In this document: piece by piece, positions 21,984-32,030 of the stretch | How the letters are laid out: every line of letters starts with the position of its first letter | Numbering within the stretch: position 1 is the first letter of the stretch | Assembly (NCBI GenBank): GCA_028023455.1 | Contig: JAQFVV010000001.1 | Location: forward strand, 26,094,426-26,158,425 | DNA from: Epiperipatus broadwayi | Lineage: Eukaryota; Onychophora; Udeonychophora; Euonychophora; Peripatidae | Length of the DNA stretch: 64,000 nucleotides | Reading direction: 5' to 3' | Made by a program: the position numbers and the translations under genes | The notes under the pieces: generated by a model | What the model was told of the DNA's origin: nothing | Databases searched by the model: none | The model's input: the letters and a program-made list of their open reading frames with translations, nothing else

Positions 21984-22126
21984 AATATAGGTACATACAA
22001 AAAGTTTTAAAGACAATAGATTTCTAGAGGGGTGCTGATTAATTTTTTTTCTAAAATGTAATAGGAAAAATACATTTGAGAATCTCACAGTAACATTATA
22101 GGTAAAAGTTAAAATACAATAGATGT

Positions 22127-22575
22127 TAAACCACTAAACATCACATGATCACCATTTGTTATGCTTTCTCAAGCTGTTAAAAACAGGCAAAACTCTCCAT
22201 ACAGTAGTGCCACACAGTGAACACCAAAGTAAATAATATATGCAAGAAGATTTGTGCATAAAATCTCTATCTAGTGCTTACTCATCCAACATCCCCAAAC
22301 TAGTTTCTTGCTTGTGGCTTATCACCAGTGAAGAGTCTTGGATATGAGAACACTGCAGCTAGATCTTAGGATCTAATGCAATGCTCCAGCAGCCACCTTT
22401 TATCTCTACTCAACTACAAAACTATGAGTTTAAAATTGAAAACATAATATTTTCAATCCAAGCTCATTAGCTTATATAGTCATATAGGTCTGAACTCAGT
22501 TCAGTACCCATATATTTTGGTGTCTTTGGTTCTTTAAAAATCATAGCCACTACTATCCTATTAGACAGGATTGAT
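22127..22575 (-). mobile_element. Hammerhead repeat family II, unit 1
   Basis: This unit of about 450 bp has no ORF and is repeated inverted at 22,873-23,272 and again at 31,373-31,860 and 34,880-35,190. Diagnostic blocks are 'aacatcacatgatcacca', 'gctgttaaaaacag' and 'ttgaaaacataatattttca'. The ribozyme lies near the middle on the minus strand. Size, lack of coding and the type I hammerhead fit a retrozyme or a Penelope-like terminal repeat. Confidence 0.7.
22284..22343 (-). ncRNA. Family II hammerhead, one core change
   Basis: On the minus strand: outer stem I ATCCAA, core CTGGTGA (complement of 22,322-22,328; A6 changed to G), a stem II region TAAGC-CACAA-GCAA, GAA (complement of 22,305-22,307), the palindrome ACTAGT, then T as H17. 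The A6 change is at an invariant base, so activity is doubtful. Confidence 0.65.
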
Positions 22576-22872
22576 ATTAAACCACAAAGCATCACATAAT
22601 CACCATTTGTTATGCTTGCTCAAGCTGTTAAAAACAGACAAAACTCTTCATACAGTGCTCTCAGATCCAACTCTCCTCACTGATGAAAACCACAAACTGG
22701 GAACTAGTCTGGGGATATTGAATGAGTAGGCACTAGATAGGTATTTTATGCACAATTTTTTTGCATCCATTGATTATTCTGGCTTGCACTGAATAACACT
22801 ACTGTATGGAGAGTTTGCCTGTTTTAACAGTTTGAGCAAGCATAACAAATAGTGATCATATAATGTTTAGTG
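22576..22872. mobile_element. Family II unit 2, rearranged as an inverted dimer
   Basis: It starts as a minus-strand unit ('gcatcacataatcacc', 'caagctgttaaaaacag', 'ttcatacag') and at 'catacag|tgctctcag' switches to the plus-strand ribozyme half of another unit, ending 'acagtttgagcaagcataac'. The two ends are therefore inverted copies. The plus-strand ribozyme (22,665-22,724) has ATCCAA and CTGATGA (22,680-22,686), but GAA reads GGA. Helix III ACTAGT and C22709 are kept. Confidence 0.65.
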
Positions 22873-23272
22873 GTTTAATACCAATCCTGCCTAATAGGAT
22901 AGTGGTGGCTATGGTTATTAAAGAACCAAAGACATGAAAATATATGGATACTGAACTGAGTTCAGACCTATATGACTATATAATCTAATGAGCTTGGATT
23001 GAAAATATTATGTTTTCAATTCTAGACTCATAGTTTTGTAGTTAATAGAGATAAAAGATGGCTGCTGGAGAGTTGTATTAAATCCTAAGATCTAGGTGCA
23101 GTGCTCTCAGATCCAATGCTTCTCTCTGATGAAAGCAACAAGCTAGAAAGTAGTCTGGAGGTTTTGGATGAGTAGGCACTAGATATGGATTTTATGCACA
23201 AATCTTCTTGCATTCATTGATTACTCTAACTTGTACTGAGTGGAACTACTGTATAAAGAGTTTTGCCTGTTT
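22873..23272 (+). mobile_element. Hammerhead repeat family II, unit 3
   Basis: This is the inverted partner of unit 1. Reading left to right it matches 22,575-22,127 reversed, including 'aataggatagt.gtggctatg' and 'gtgcagtgctctcagatccaa'. The whole 22.1-23.3 kb block is an inverted pair of units with a third rearranged unit in the loop. Confidence 0.7.
23111..23169 (+). ncRNA. Family II hammerhead, core intact
   Basis: Outer stem I ATCCAA (23,111-23,116) pairs with TTGGAT (23,164-23,169). Core CTGATGA is 23,126-23,132. Stem II is AGC/GCT with loop AACAA and an A-A mismatch at its base. GAA is 23,146-23,148. Helix III is AGTAGT, in which only the A15.1-U16.1 pair forms, and H17 is C23155. Inner stem I is weak. 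All invariant bases are present. Confidence 0.7.
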
Positions 23273-25830
23273 TTTATAAGAGAAGTTAGTATTATATAAG
23301 TCCTTACAAGCACATATTTTTGACTGGCTATAGATTAATATGCCTTAACATTAAAATATTTTTATTAAACAATAAGTCTTTCTCCAACCGTAAAATTAAT
23401 GATTGTTTTTTAGAAATATTTTTTGTTTGCATTAATTTTCAACAGCTATAAACTATTAACATTTTTAATTTAGACTTTGAAATTGTCGTCTTACTAAGAA
23501 TAGAATAATATTAAGAAGTGTGTTATGAATACAAAGTAAACATATTCCTGAATTGACTAAGAAGAAGGATTATTATTGTTTTTCTGACAGTGATCTTATT
23601 ATTAATAACTTGATTAATAGAAAACATACTGCATTTTCTGCTTCACAAAATAATTAATGTAGAACTTCATAATTTAAAAGAATAAATTCAATAATTGATA
23701 AGAAAGGGTCAAAATGATTGATGGATTATTGATGCAAAAAATACAGACATTAACTGATTGTGATTATTTAAAAAAATTTTGAAGAATTGAGAGCAGCAAT
23801 TGATTTTAAAAGAGTATCACATTTCTATTAAATCCATCAGATTACACTGATATTTTGTATGAAAAAAATATTTTGATCACCTTCTGTATTATTATAGAAG
23901 AATTGAGATAATATTTAAATAATATATTTATTTTATCCACTCATATAGATCTGAACAAAGACATTAAGCTGAGTCAAGACAATTTGACTCAATTAATTGA
24001 GCAAATTTGTGTCATTGTTTGCAATTAACTGATTAACAATCAAAGTTTATTCATATTACACAACTTCTATACAATGGAAAGGAAAAAAAATATTACCATA
24101 GGTAGAAAAGTTTAAATATTTAAAATAAAAGCAGGTTCTAGATAAGATCACTGTACTTGTTCCAATATTGTTTTCAATTTTTATGTCTGTAGTTTTTAGC
24201 ACTAGTTATAGGTTGCTCAATGAATCAGAGATTCCAATATTGTTTTCTATTTTTATGTCTGTAGTTTTTAGAACTAGTTATAGATTGCTCATGAAACAGA
24301 GATTGAGATGATACAAGTTTGTTGGTGGATAATTTAAATATATTAGTAGCATTTTAAGGACAAAGTTAGATTTAAATGCTGGACTTCAGCATTGACTTTA
24401 ATGCAATTAAATTCTTTTATCTAATTTATTATATAGACATGAGACTTGGACATCTATGATGTAAACATAAAAGTATTAGAAATTTTTTATTTAACAAAGT
24501 TCTATAAAATCTTAAAAATACAATGGCAAAATCATAAGATCAATCAGTCTGATTGCAGTTTTCTGGATGCAATCCTATCGAGTCCATTGTTGTAAAATCA
24601 TATCTTTGTAAGATTGGATATGTGAGATGATGAACAACACAAGTCTACAAACTAGGATTCATTTTTTATGAAAAAAACAAATGATATTTAAGTTATAAAT
24701 TTTATCTCAAATGCAATCTAAAATGAGCAATATTGATTGTTTTCATTGAGAAGATAAGGGAAAGAATAAAATATATTAGAGAGCTACAATTAGACTACAT
24801 GCTAATGTTTTTTACAAAGAAAAATTTTACACACGAGTTAAAAATCAATACTGCAAAATATTTAATAAAGAAAATAATAAATTAGCATGGATGTATTTGT
24901 GATTCACAGATTGATTTGTATTATCATTGCAAAACTCATCTTGTAGATTTGAAATGGGCATACCCATTTGTGAGTGACTGCTGCCAATAATGATATTATG
25001 ATTTAATCAATTACATCAAAACAATATATTTATAAAAGATTTTAATTTTTATAAAATTGCTATATTAACAGTTAAAACAAACATATTTTCTACTATAAAT
25101 TATTAAATAATATCTGTCATTCTTTTAAAAACATGTTTATTTAATATACTAATGTGTACATGTATATACATGAATGGAAAAGATCCAGTGGAAATTTATT
25201 GAGAAAATAAATGTAAAATTATTAATATCTGATATTTTGATTAGAAAATATTTAATTTCTTATGATTGTTTGATCATGATGATAATAAATGAGATATTCA
25301 TTTGAGAATAGAAAATATTATGGTTACTGTTAAAATTAAATATTTATATTATCTATGAAACAGATTATTTTATTTCTTATTTAGATTTGGACAAAGATAT
25401 CCAACTTAGTGAAGTCAAATTAACTAATAGAACTTTTTAATCTTACAAATTAGATATCATAAAAGTTTTAAGATATAATGATGATATATTAACTTCAAAA
25501 ATAAAGATGCTTCTATTGTTCTAATAGTTCAAAATAAAGGGAATAAATAAAATTGCAGTAATTATCATGGAACATCTTTGTTATCTGCTTCAAAAAGTGC
25601 TTCCAAGGATTTTTTGAATAGATTGCTTCTTGTTGCAGCAGAAATATTTATATATTGTATTTAAATATTATATTATTGATTTGCCCATCAAAATTTGTTC
25701 TATTATACAGTTTTATATAATGGAATGAGAGAAAATGTTATTACTAAAGATAAAAAAATCTGAGTCATTTACTATCTCTGTCATTTTGAATACAAGTATA
25801 TTTTATATACCTGAAATCTAGATGTAATAT
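23273..25830. other. AT-rich stretch with one tandem duplication
   Basis: No gene is supported. A 72-bp segment ('tccaatattgttttc' to 'tgctca..gaa.cagagatt') is duplicated in tandem at 24,160-24,304 with few differences. The rest is featureless. Confidence 0.55.
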
Positions 25831-26360
25831 AAAAGATTTGATATCTTAATATAAACCGAGCATTGAGTATATATGTGGGTGGAAGATGATGATCTGGACC
25901 AACTAATGAGAGTTGGTTCAGCATAAAATACATATATTGGAGATCATTTATTTTTTTCACATGTGTGTGACCATGTATATAAGTTTTATGAGAACATGGA
26001 TGGTAGAAGGGAGCTTGAAAGTCTATGTTCAAATCATCTATATTATATCCCTATTATTGTTTTTAATTTTTAAGTTAATTAAAATTAATAAATTTTTAAA
26101 TTCCAGCATGAATTTAAGATTCTATCTGGGTGAAGAAATAAACAATAATATATAGCCTAATATTTATCCTATTTGAGAGCATAAAATGATTACATTCAAG
26201 TAAAGTCACATTTGTAAATTGGATTGTAGTTATTTGCTATGGATAAATAATAAACTATGATGACAAAGATATATGTAAGGATCTGGATCTACTGATTAAG
26301 CCAGTTTCTGTCAAAAATGCATCTTGTGGATCATTTTCTTTTATATATCTTTATTCATGT
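25831..26360 (+). mobile_element. Two decayed hammerhead family I units
   Basis: Ribozyme remnants lie at 25,888-25,946 (core CTAATGA, GAA changed to AAA, loop TTGGTTCA kept) and 26,280-26,333 (core CTGATTA, catalytic G8 lost; GAA changed to AAA; ATGCATC kept). Flanks 'aaagatatatgtaag' and 'gatcattt.ttt' match the 2-7 kb copies. Both lack essential bases. Confidence 0.55.
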
Positions 26361-26631
26361 ATTTTTAGCAGTGTGTTTAATTTAGAAGTTCCATTATGTA
26401 TTAATTCTACCATGCGAACAAGAAAAAGTGAAAGATGTTAAATAAATAATACTGATGGTGGAATTAGTGATCGATGTGTTAAACTTAAATTGAGTTTAAA
26501 ATTAAATAATTTATACACTAATAAACAATGATTAGTAAATAATGTTTAATATTTATCCTAGAAGATAGCATAAAAATGAATATATTCAAATAGTGTTACA
26601 ATTGCAAATTGAATTGTAGTTGTTTGCTACG

Positions 26632-26802
26632 TAAACCAACTAATGAAGGAAAGTCCATAAATCCATCTGGGCATCATTTGTTTTGCTTTTACATATAACT
26701 TTACTATCTACATATTTTTAGAAATGTATTTTAACTTAGAAATTTCATTGTGTACTGCCACTTGATGAAAGTAAGTTCTTTTAGAAATGCATCTTGGGGA
26801 TC
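26632..26802 (+). mobile_element. Further family I hammerhead remnants
   Basis: 26,632-26,675 keeps CCAACTAATGA and a downstream 'atccatctgggcatcattt'. 26,752-26,802 keeps TTGATGA, GAA, ATGCAT, C and TTGGGGATC, but stem II and the 5' strand of stem I are lost. These are the most degraded recognisable members. Confidence 0.45.
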
Positions 26803-26949
26803 TATATATTTTATATTGAATTGAAAAGTTTCATTACAAATTAAATATGTATGCATTAAAATAAAAACTTTCTAAGTAATAAAGAACTTACAAGAATGTT
26901 GACCAAAAGTGAACAAATATATAAACAGAACTATCCAAAATATATCTAT

Positions 26950-27130
26950 TGTAACAGTCAGAATCGTCTATCTCACTAACACACTGCAGAATTCAAACCC
27001 CAGACACAAAACTGAACATTCTAGGAGGGGTTGCCTTCTAGATATACTAAGTTCGAATCTAAAGTCCAAATTTCACAGTGCCATCTACATGACAACGCAT
27101 CTGATGTCACTACTAGTATGACCTTTGACC
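26950..27130 (-). mobile_element. Possible SINE-like sequence
   Basis: On the minus strand 'gatggcactgtg' followed by 'agattcgaactta' resembles A and B boxes at tRNA-like distance. A second B-box-like 'ggggtttgaattctg' lies further on. The stretch is less AT-rich than its surroundings. No second copy in the window confirms it. Confidence 0.25.
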
Positions 27131-27189
27131 GGTGCCTGGTGGTCAGGGAGAAACAAAAGACTATACTAAAAGAAGTTTGGGTGGCTAAT

Positions 27190-29540
27190 TAACGTCTATG
27201 GATTTACAAAAGAAATGCAGAAAATATATATATATAGACTGAGACAGTGATAGGAATCAAATAAAATAAGAGATCAAATTTAGTTTTAAATAATTTCACA
27301 AAATTTATTCATATAAATTATATATATATAACGCCACTGTCGGCTTATATGAGACAGGGACGCGTATTAAATAATTGTTGGCATTATATTCCCACAACTG
27401 ACAAAAAGACTTTAAAACAAAGTGATATATTCTATTCCTCGGGATAATAGCATTACGATAATGTGCTTGACGAGATAGGAACATGTGTGAGGTGCCTTGT
27501 GTAATTATACAAGTTTAAGAAAATATGTGAAAATTAAGTGTTCTAAAATATTTATTGATTTCGAGAATAGCACGGATTAAAGCTTACTAAGCAACAAAGT
27601 GGGAATGTGATCAAAGCATTTATTTGAGAATAATAATAATAGAGTTGCATTGGGAGGTCAGTATTGCTGATAATGAATTTATTAAAGTTGGAGGGTGTGA
27701 CATGTTTAAGTCACGGATGCTTTGTAAAATAAATATAAAATAAAACAATATTGAAGATCCGGAATGATTACGGAGGGCATTTCGCTGCTAAACCCATAGG
27801 AAAGTATTGTTATGAACAGCCGAAACTTAGCGACTGTGTGACGATTGCGTTTAATTCCCAGGTGTGTCATTTGGAACACATTCTGCCTGGAAACTGCAAT
27901 TAGCGAAAATAACGGACTTTGCCGTGTAAAGAATCCTTGGAAAAGTAAAACAAAGCGGTCTCAACAACCAATTCATTTACCAGCAATATGAGACTAGTGT
28001 ATATAAAAACATACTGAATGGGTTTTACTTGGATTAAGAGAAATGCCCAATCAAATTCCCTGAAATTCATTTAAAAGGGTCCGCACATTCTCGACGTCAA
28101 TGGTGAACTTTGTAATTAAAGTAGAACACAGTAATTAAAATAGGAAAATGCATGCTTGCGGGTTTGAAAAGTAAGTATAGATTTATATATGCAATCATGC
28201 ATTAGGGGACACATTTAATCATTGACCTCGCACATACTCTCATATTAGATTAAAATCAATAACATGTAGATTTTAAACTATGTGATTATATTATATATTA
28301 AAGAATAGAATCGCCCTCGAACGAGTGATTTGCAAGATAATAAAATTGGAAAATTATAAATTTAAAATATGCCTTAATAGCGGCATGTTACTTTCAATAA
28401 AGGGAATAGTTCACTCAGTCAAAGACGATTCTGACACATTATCATAATAAAATAAAAGAAAGCTTTATAAATAGAAAATATTAACCCAAGGATAGAGCAA
28501 ACCTGTTGATTATATTATATTAACACATTAAAGAAATACATAATGAAGTTATGTGAAATATAAGGAAAACAATTTTAAATAGCTATAGCATGTTAGTTAT
28601 TACAAGAGCTCTTGGGTTAATTTAGGGTTACCTCTGGAGAAGGATTTAGATAGATTGATGGTCGGCAAGTTTTTATATCATTTAACAGCAAAATCTGGAA
28701 ATGTTCATATTTTTGGCGCAGCAGCAGCAGTTCCGGGGTTCCCCGTGTGATAACTTCCAATGATCTATGGCAGCAGATGACCATTCCAGAGAGAAATAGC
28801 CTTCTCGCACTCTACTGTGTCATGTCAAGATTTACAAATTACTAGAATAGAACTCAGAATGATTTCTCTTAGAAACACTAGAAGAAAAAAACTCCAGAAC
28901 AAAAGAAAACCCTTCTTTTTATAGTAGACTTTAACAATAGAACTGCCCTGGAGCATTACAAAAATATATCGGACTTATCAGCTGTAATTAAATCATCCGA
29001 ATGTCTAAAGGAATTCAACATTAATTAATTTCTTTTGTTAATTTCCCTGTCAACATTCGAATTACAAACTAGATTCAATTAAAAATTACTTTTATTAATT
29101 AAAGAAAACCTTAAGTGGACATCTGCTGTTTTTAAATAAAACTTATATAATATTAACTAATTAAACTATTGTCCCTGATTTATTTAAACAGAAATATTTG
29201 GAATAACTTTTATTAAATTAAAGAAAATGATTTTACTTTTTAAATTGCAATATTTGAATCTATTTACTAAATGAATATTTACTAAATGAATTTTATTTTA
29301 AATCAAAATGTATTACGACAGTAATATATTTGTAAATAGATTCCAACAAAATAACTTCAACAATTTATAATTTTGATATGTTTTAAAATGCATATCATAG
29401 TGTGTGCACAATTACAACTTATATAACCTACTTTTAAATAAATGTAAATTATGTGAACAAATACATAATTCATAATATTTTATTTTATTTGGGAATAAGT
29501 TATATATATAATACGAGCATTGTGCTCATGGTTTAAAATT
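27190..29540. other. Unique, moderately AT-rich sequence without a supported gene
   Basis: 27,320-28,120 and 28,600-28,820 are clearly less AT-rich and more complex than most of the window and match nothing else in it. The patch at 28,710-28,760 has a CAG run (gcagcagcagcag) and 'ccggggttccccg'. No frame longer than about 56 codons is open. They could hold conserved regulatory sequence or small exons, but nothing specific is recognisable. Confidence 0.4.
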
Positions 29541-29544
29541 AGGC

Positions 29545-29680
29545 GGGTTTTTCAGTATATAAGCGTATTGCAGACACACTCCGATAGATTAAGGTTCAAA
29601 CTAAGGTATGAGGGTAGGAAGTAGGTGAGAAAAGGTGAAACGAAGATCTGCAAAGCAGACCTTACTGTTTCACTATCTAT
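29545..29680 (+). mobile_element. Possible tRNA-derived SINE with a hairpin tail
   Basis: 'aagcgtattgcagacac' (A-box-like) is followed by 'attaaggttcaaactaagg' (close B box at about 29,588) with tRNA-like spacing. It is followed by a hairpin in which 'aggtgaaac' pairs with 'gtttcact' and 'agatctgc' with 'gcagacct'. Single copy in this window. Confidence 0.35.
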
Positions 29681-30038
29681 ATATATAGAAAACTAAATCA
29701 GTATGATATTTATATATTTAAATAAAAATCATTACATATAAAAATAACAAACTGTTTAATTCGTAAAAATGTGGATTGTAATTCTGGATAAATCTTGGGA
29801 GAGCAGTTATATTTTAATGAATCAAACACTTGCCAATGATATATATGTCTATTTCAATTTAAAAATATAATCTTGTATTGTCTGTATTACTTTATTTATA
29901 AAAATATAATTTATTATAAATATTAAAAATAAGAGAAGAAAAAGAAAATAAAACAATTAGTGTATATATTAAAGAGAATGAGATAAGGGTAAAAAATAAT
30001 TCTGAAAATATTCTTAAAAAGTTACTTAGACAACTTAC

Positions 30039-30228
30039 AACTTTAAGATCCAACCAGTATTTGAAGTGGTAAAAAATATGAATTTTCCAATCTAATAAAA
30101 ATACTGGTTCACAACAAGAATCTTTAGGTATGATATATGGTAATTTTTTCAGTTTTTTTACTGCAATGACGGTATATTCTTCACCAGACATTGTATTAAG
30201 ATATCTATTAATTACTTCTATTAAAATT
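30039..30228 (-). CDS. Candidate internal exon of an unidentified minus-strand gene
   Basis: Read on the minus strand, a strong acceptor (pyrimidine run then AG at 30,230-30,229) opens a 190-bp segment that stays open for 63 codons and ends at a consensus donor GTAAGT (starting 30,038). The peptide contains VINRYLNTMSGEEYTVIA, KKLKKLPYIIPKD and HFKYWLDLK, which is more protein-like than nearby chance frames. The exon begins with the third base of a codon and ends after a full codon. That start phase fits the end of the exon at 55,874-56,034, giving an AGA codon across the junction. The family is not recognised. Confidence 0.35.
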
Positions 30229-31372
30229 CTAAAAAAAAAAACGGAAATAATAAACACATAGTTAATAAAAATCAACAATATTTAATTCTTAAAAAAGTTA
30301 TTTTATTTTAATGAAAATAAAAGTATTACAATGCAATACCATTACCAAGTGAATCCTTAAAAGTAAATAAAAATCAACGAATATATACATACACAAGGCT
30401 CATTGATAGGTAAAAATACTGAACATACAAATAGAAATTAAAATGATCTTATTGTAGACACTAAATCAGAAGGGATATCGATTACATAAATATGAATTTA
30501 AAAGAACAATAATAATCTTAAACAAAACCTGTAAATAAACTGACATATTTGTACTTATAACAAAAAAGAATGAATTCTAATTTTAAAAAAAATAAAAAAA
30601 AACGTTTATTAATGTTCATTTTTCTAAAAATACTTACAATATACCTCATTACGATAGTATGCTGATTTAATATGATGTACAAATAATCGAATTGACACTA
30701 TATAAAAAAGTTTCATTGCTTTTAAAAGGTCTTGCTTCTTCGTTAGCCAGGCTTTTTCTGATGGTAGCAAGTTTTTACAGAGACATCATCTCAAAACAAA
30801 ATATCACCGACTCTTTTAATTTACGTGAATTTAATTTTAAAATTCTCTTATTTGCAAAAATTAAAAATAAAAATATTGTAAATAAGATTTAATTCATAAG
30901 AGTTATGTTTCATATAAAACAACTTTACATGACATGAAACTTATTTTTCTAATTTTAAGCAATAATAAAGTCAATAAAATGTATACAATATATCGAAGCG
31001 ATATATGTATACGCTTTACGTATATCATTTAAAAATTCGTTAATATTTTTTTAATGAAAGCTATTAAAACATTTTGTTTACTAAGCGTAATGCACATGTA
31101 GATATGTGTGCGGATAAAATATATTAGGCCTCATTAATTCTAAATTGATTTTGAGTAATTTAAACCAAGTTTATAAAATATTTTAATAATTAGCAGATGC
31201 AAAGTTATTTAACAATCAGATGTGTGGAAATGATATTTTTATACAATTAATTAATTTGTCGATAATCAGATTGGCTAATTAATAGATTAGTATCTTATGT
31301 TGACTAGTCAAAATATTCCCCTTTGTTTTATTGTAATTCCTTTTTAAAGCTAATTATTGTGAAGTTTGTAAT
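30229..31372. other. AT-rich stretch, possibly intronic
   Basis: It lies just upstream (minus strand) of the candidate exon. 30,690-30,840 is less AT-rich, with open frames on both strands. A minus-strand piece between an acceptor-like 'ttttttatatag' and a donor-like GTATAT (about 30,645-30,700) would be in phase with the exon at 30,228, but the support is too weak to call it. Confidence 0.35.
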
Positions 31373-31860
31373 TGAACCACTAAAGATCACATGATCATCA
31401 TTTCTTATACTTGCTCAAGCTGTTAAAACAGCCAAATCTCTCCATACAGTAGTGCCACTCAGTGTAAGCCAGGGTAATCAATGGATGCCAGAAGGCTTGT
31501 GCATAAAATCTCTATCTAGTACCTATTCATTCAATATCCCAAGACTAATTTCTAGCTTGTGGCTTTCATCAGTCAGGAACCTTGGATCTGAGAGCACTGC
31601 ACCTAGATATTAGGATCTAATGCAACCTTCCAACAACCATCTTTTATCTCTACTTAACTACAAAACTATGAGTCTAAAATTGAAAACATAATGTTTTCAA
31701 TCCAAGCTCATTAGCTTATATAATCATATAGGTCTGAATTCAGTTTGTACTCATACAGTTTGGTGTCTTTAGTTCTGGTTATTAAAGAACTAAAGATGCC
31801 AAAATGTAAGGGGAACTGAACAGAGTTCAGACCTATATGACTATTGAAATGGTAAATCTG
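31373..31860 (-). mobile_element. Hammerhead repeat family II, unit 4
   Basis: Matches units 1 and 3 throughout ('gatcacatgatcatcattt', 'ctccatacagtagtgccac', 'ttgaaaacataatgttttca'). At 31,750-31,815 its end folds back on itself ('tttagttctggttattaaag' against 'ctttaataaccagaac..'-type complement), giving a short inverted end that joins 'tcagacctatatgacta'. Confidence 0.7.
31531..31587 (-). ncRNA. Family II hammerhead, core intact
   Basis: On the minus strand: CTGATGA (complement of 31,566-31,572), stem II AGC-CACAA-GCT with an A-A mismatch, GAA (complement of 31,550-31,552), helix III ATTAGT, and C17 at position 31,543. Inner stem I TCCTGA pairs with TTGGGA (six pairs, one G-U). The outer stem ATCCAA against ATTGA keeps three pairs. 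A complete core plus a good stem I makes this one of the best family II copies. Confidence 0.75.
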
Positions 31861-31955
31861 ATTCAGATTTGCCATTTCACTGTCTGACTCACCTAATCAC
31901 TTATTAAGGGGGTTTAATTAAAGCCCACCTATGTAGAGAAATGTATTTTTCAACG

Positions 31956-31957
<2 letters not shown>

Positions 31958-32029
<72 letters not shown>
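31958..32029. repeat. (TTA)n microsatellite
   Basis: About 24 uninterrupted ATT units. LINEs here end in AAT repeats (54,594-54,755), so this could mark the 3' end of a minus-strand LINE whose body is no longer recognisable; this is inference. Confidence 0.95.

Positions 32030-32030
<1 letters not shown>

Noticed and set aside
25781-26155. Overlapping open frames on both strands
   Set aside because: They read through a decayed hammerhead unit shared with non-coding copies elsewhere.
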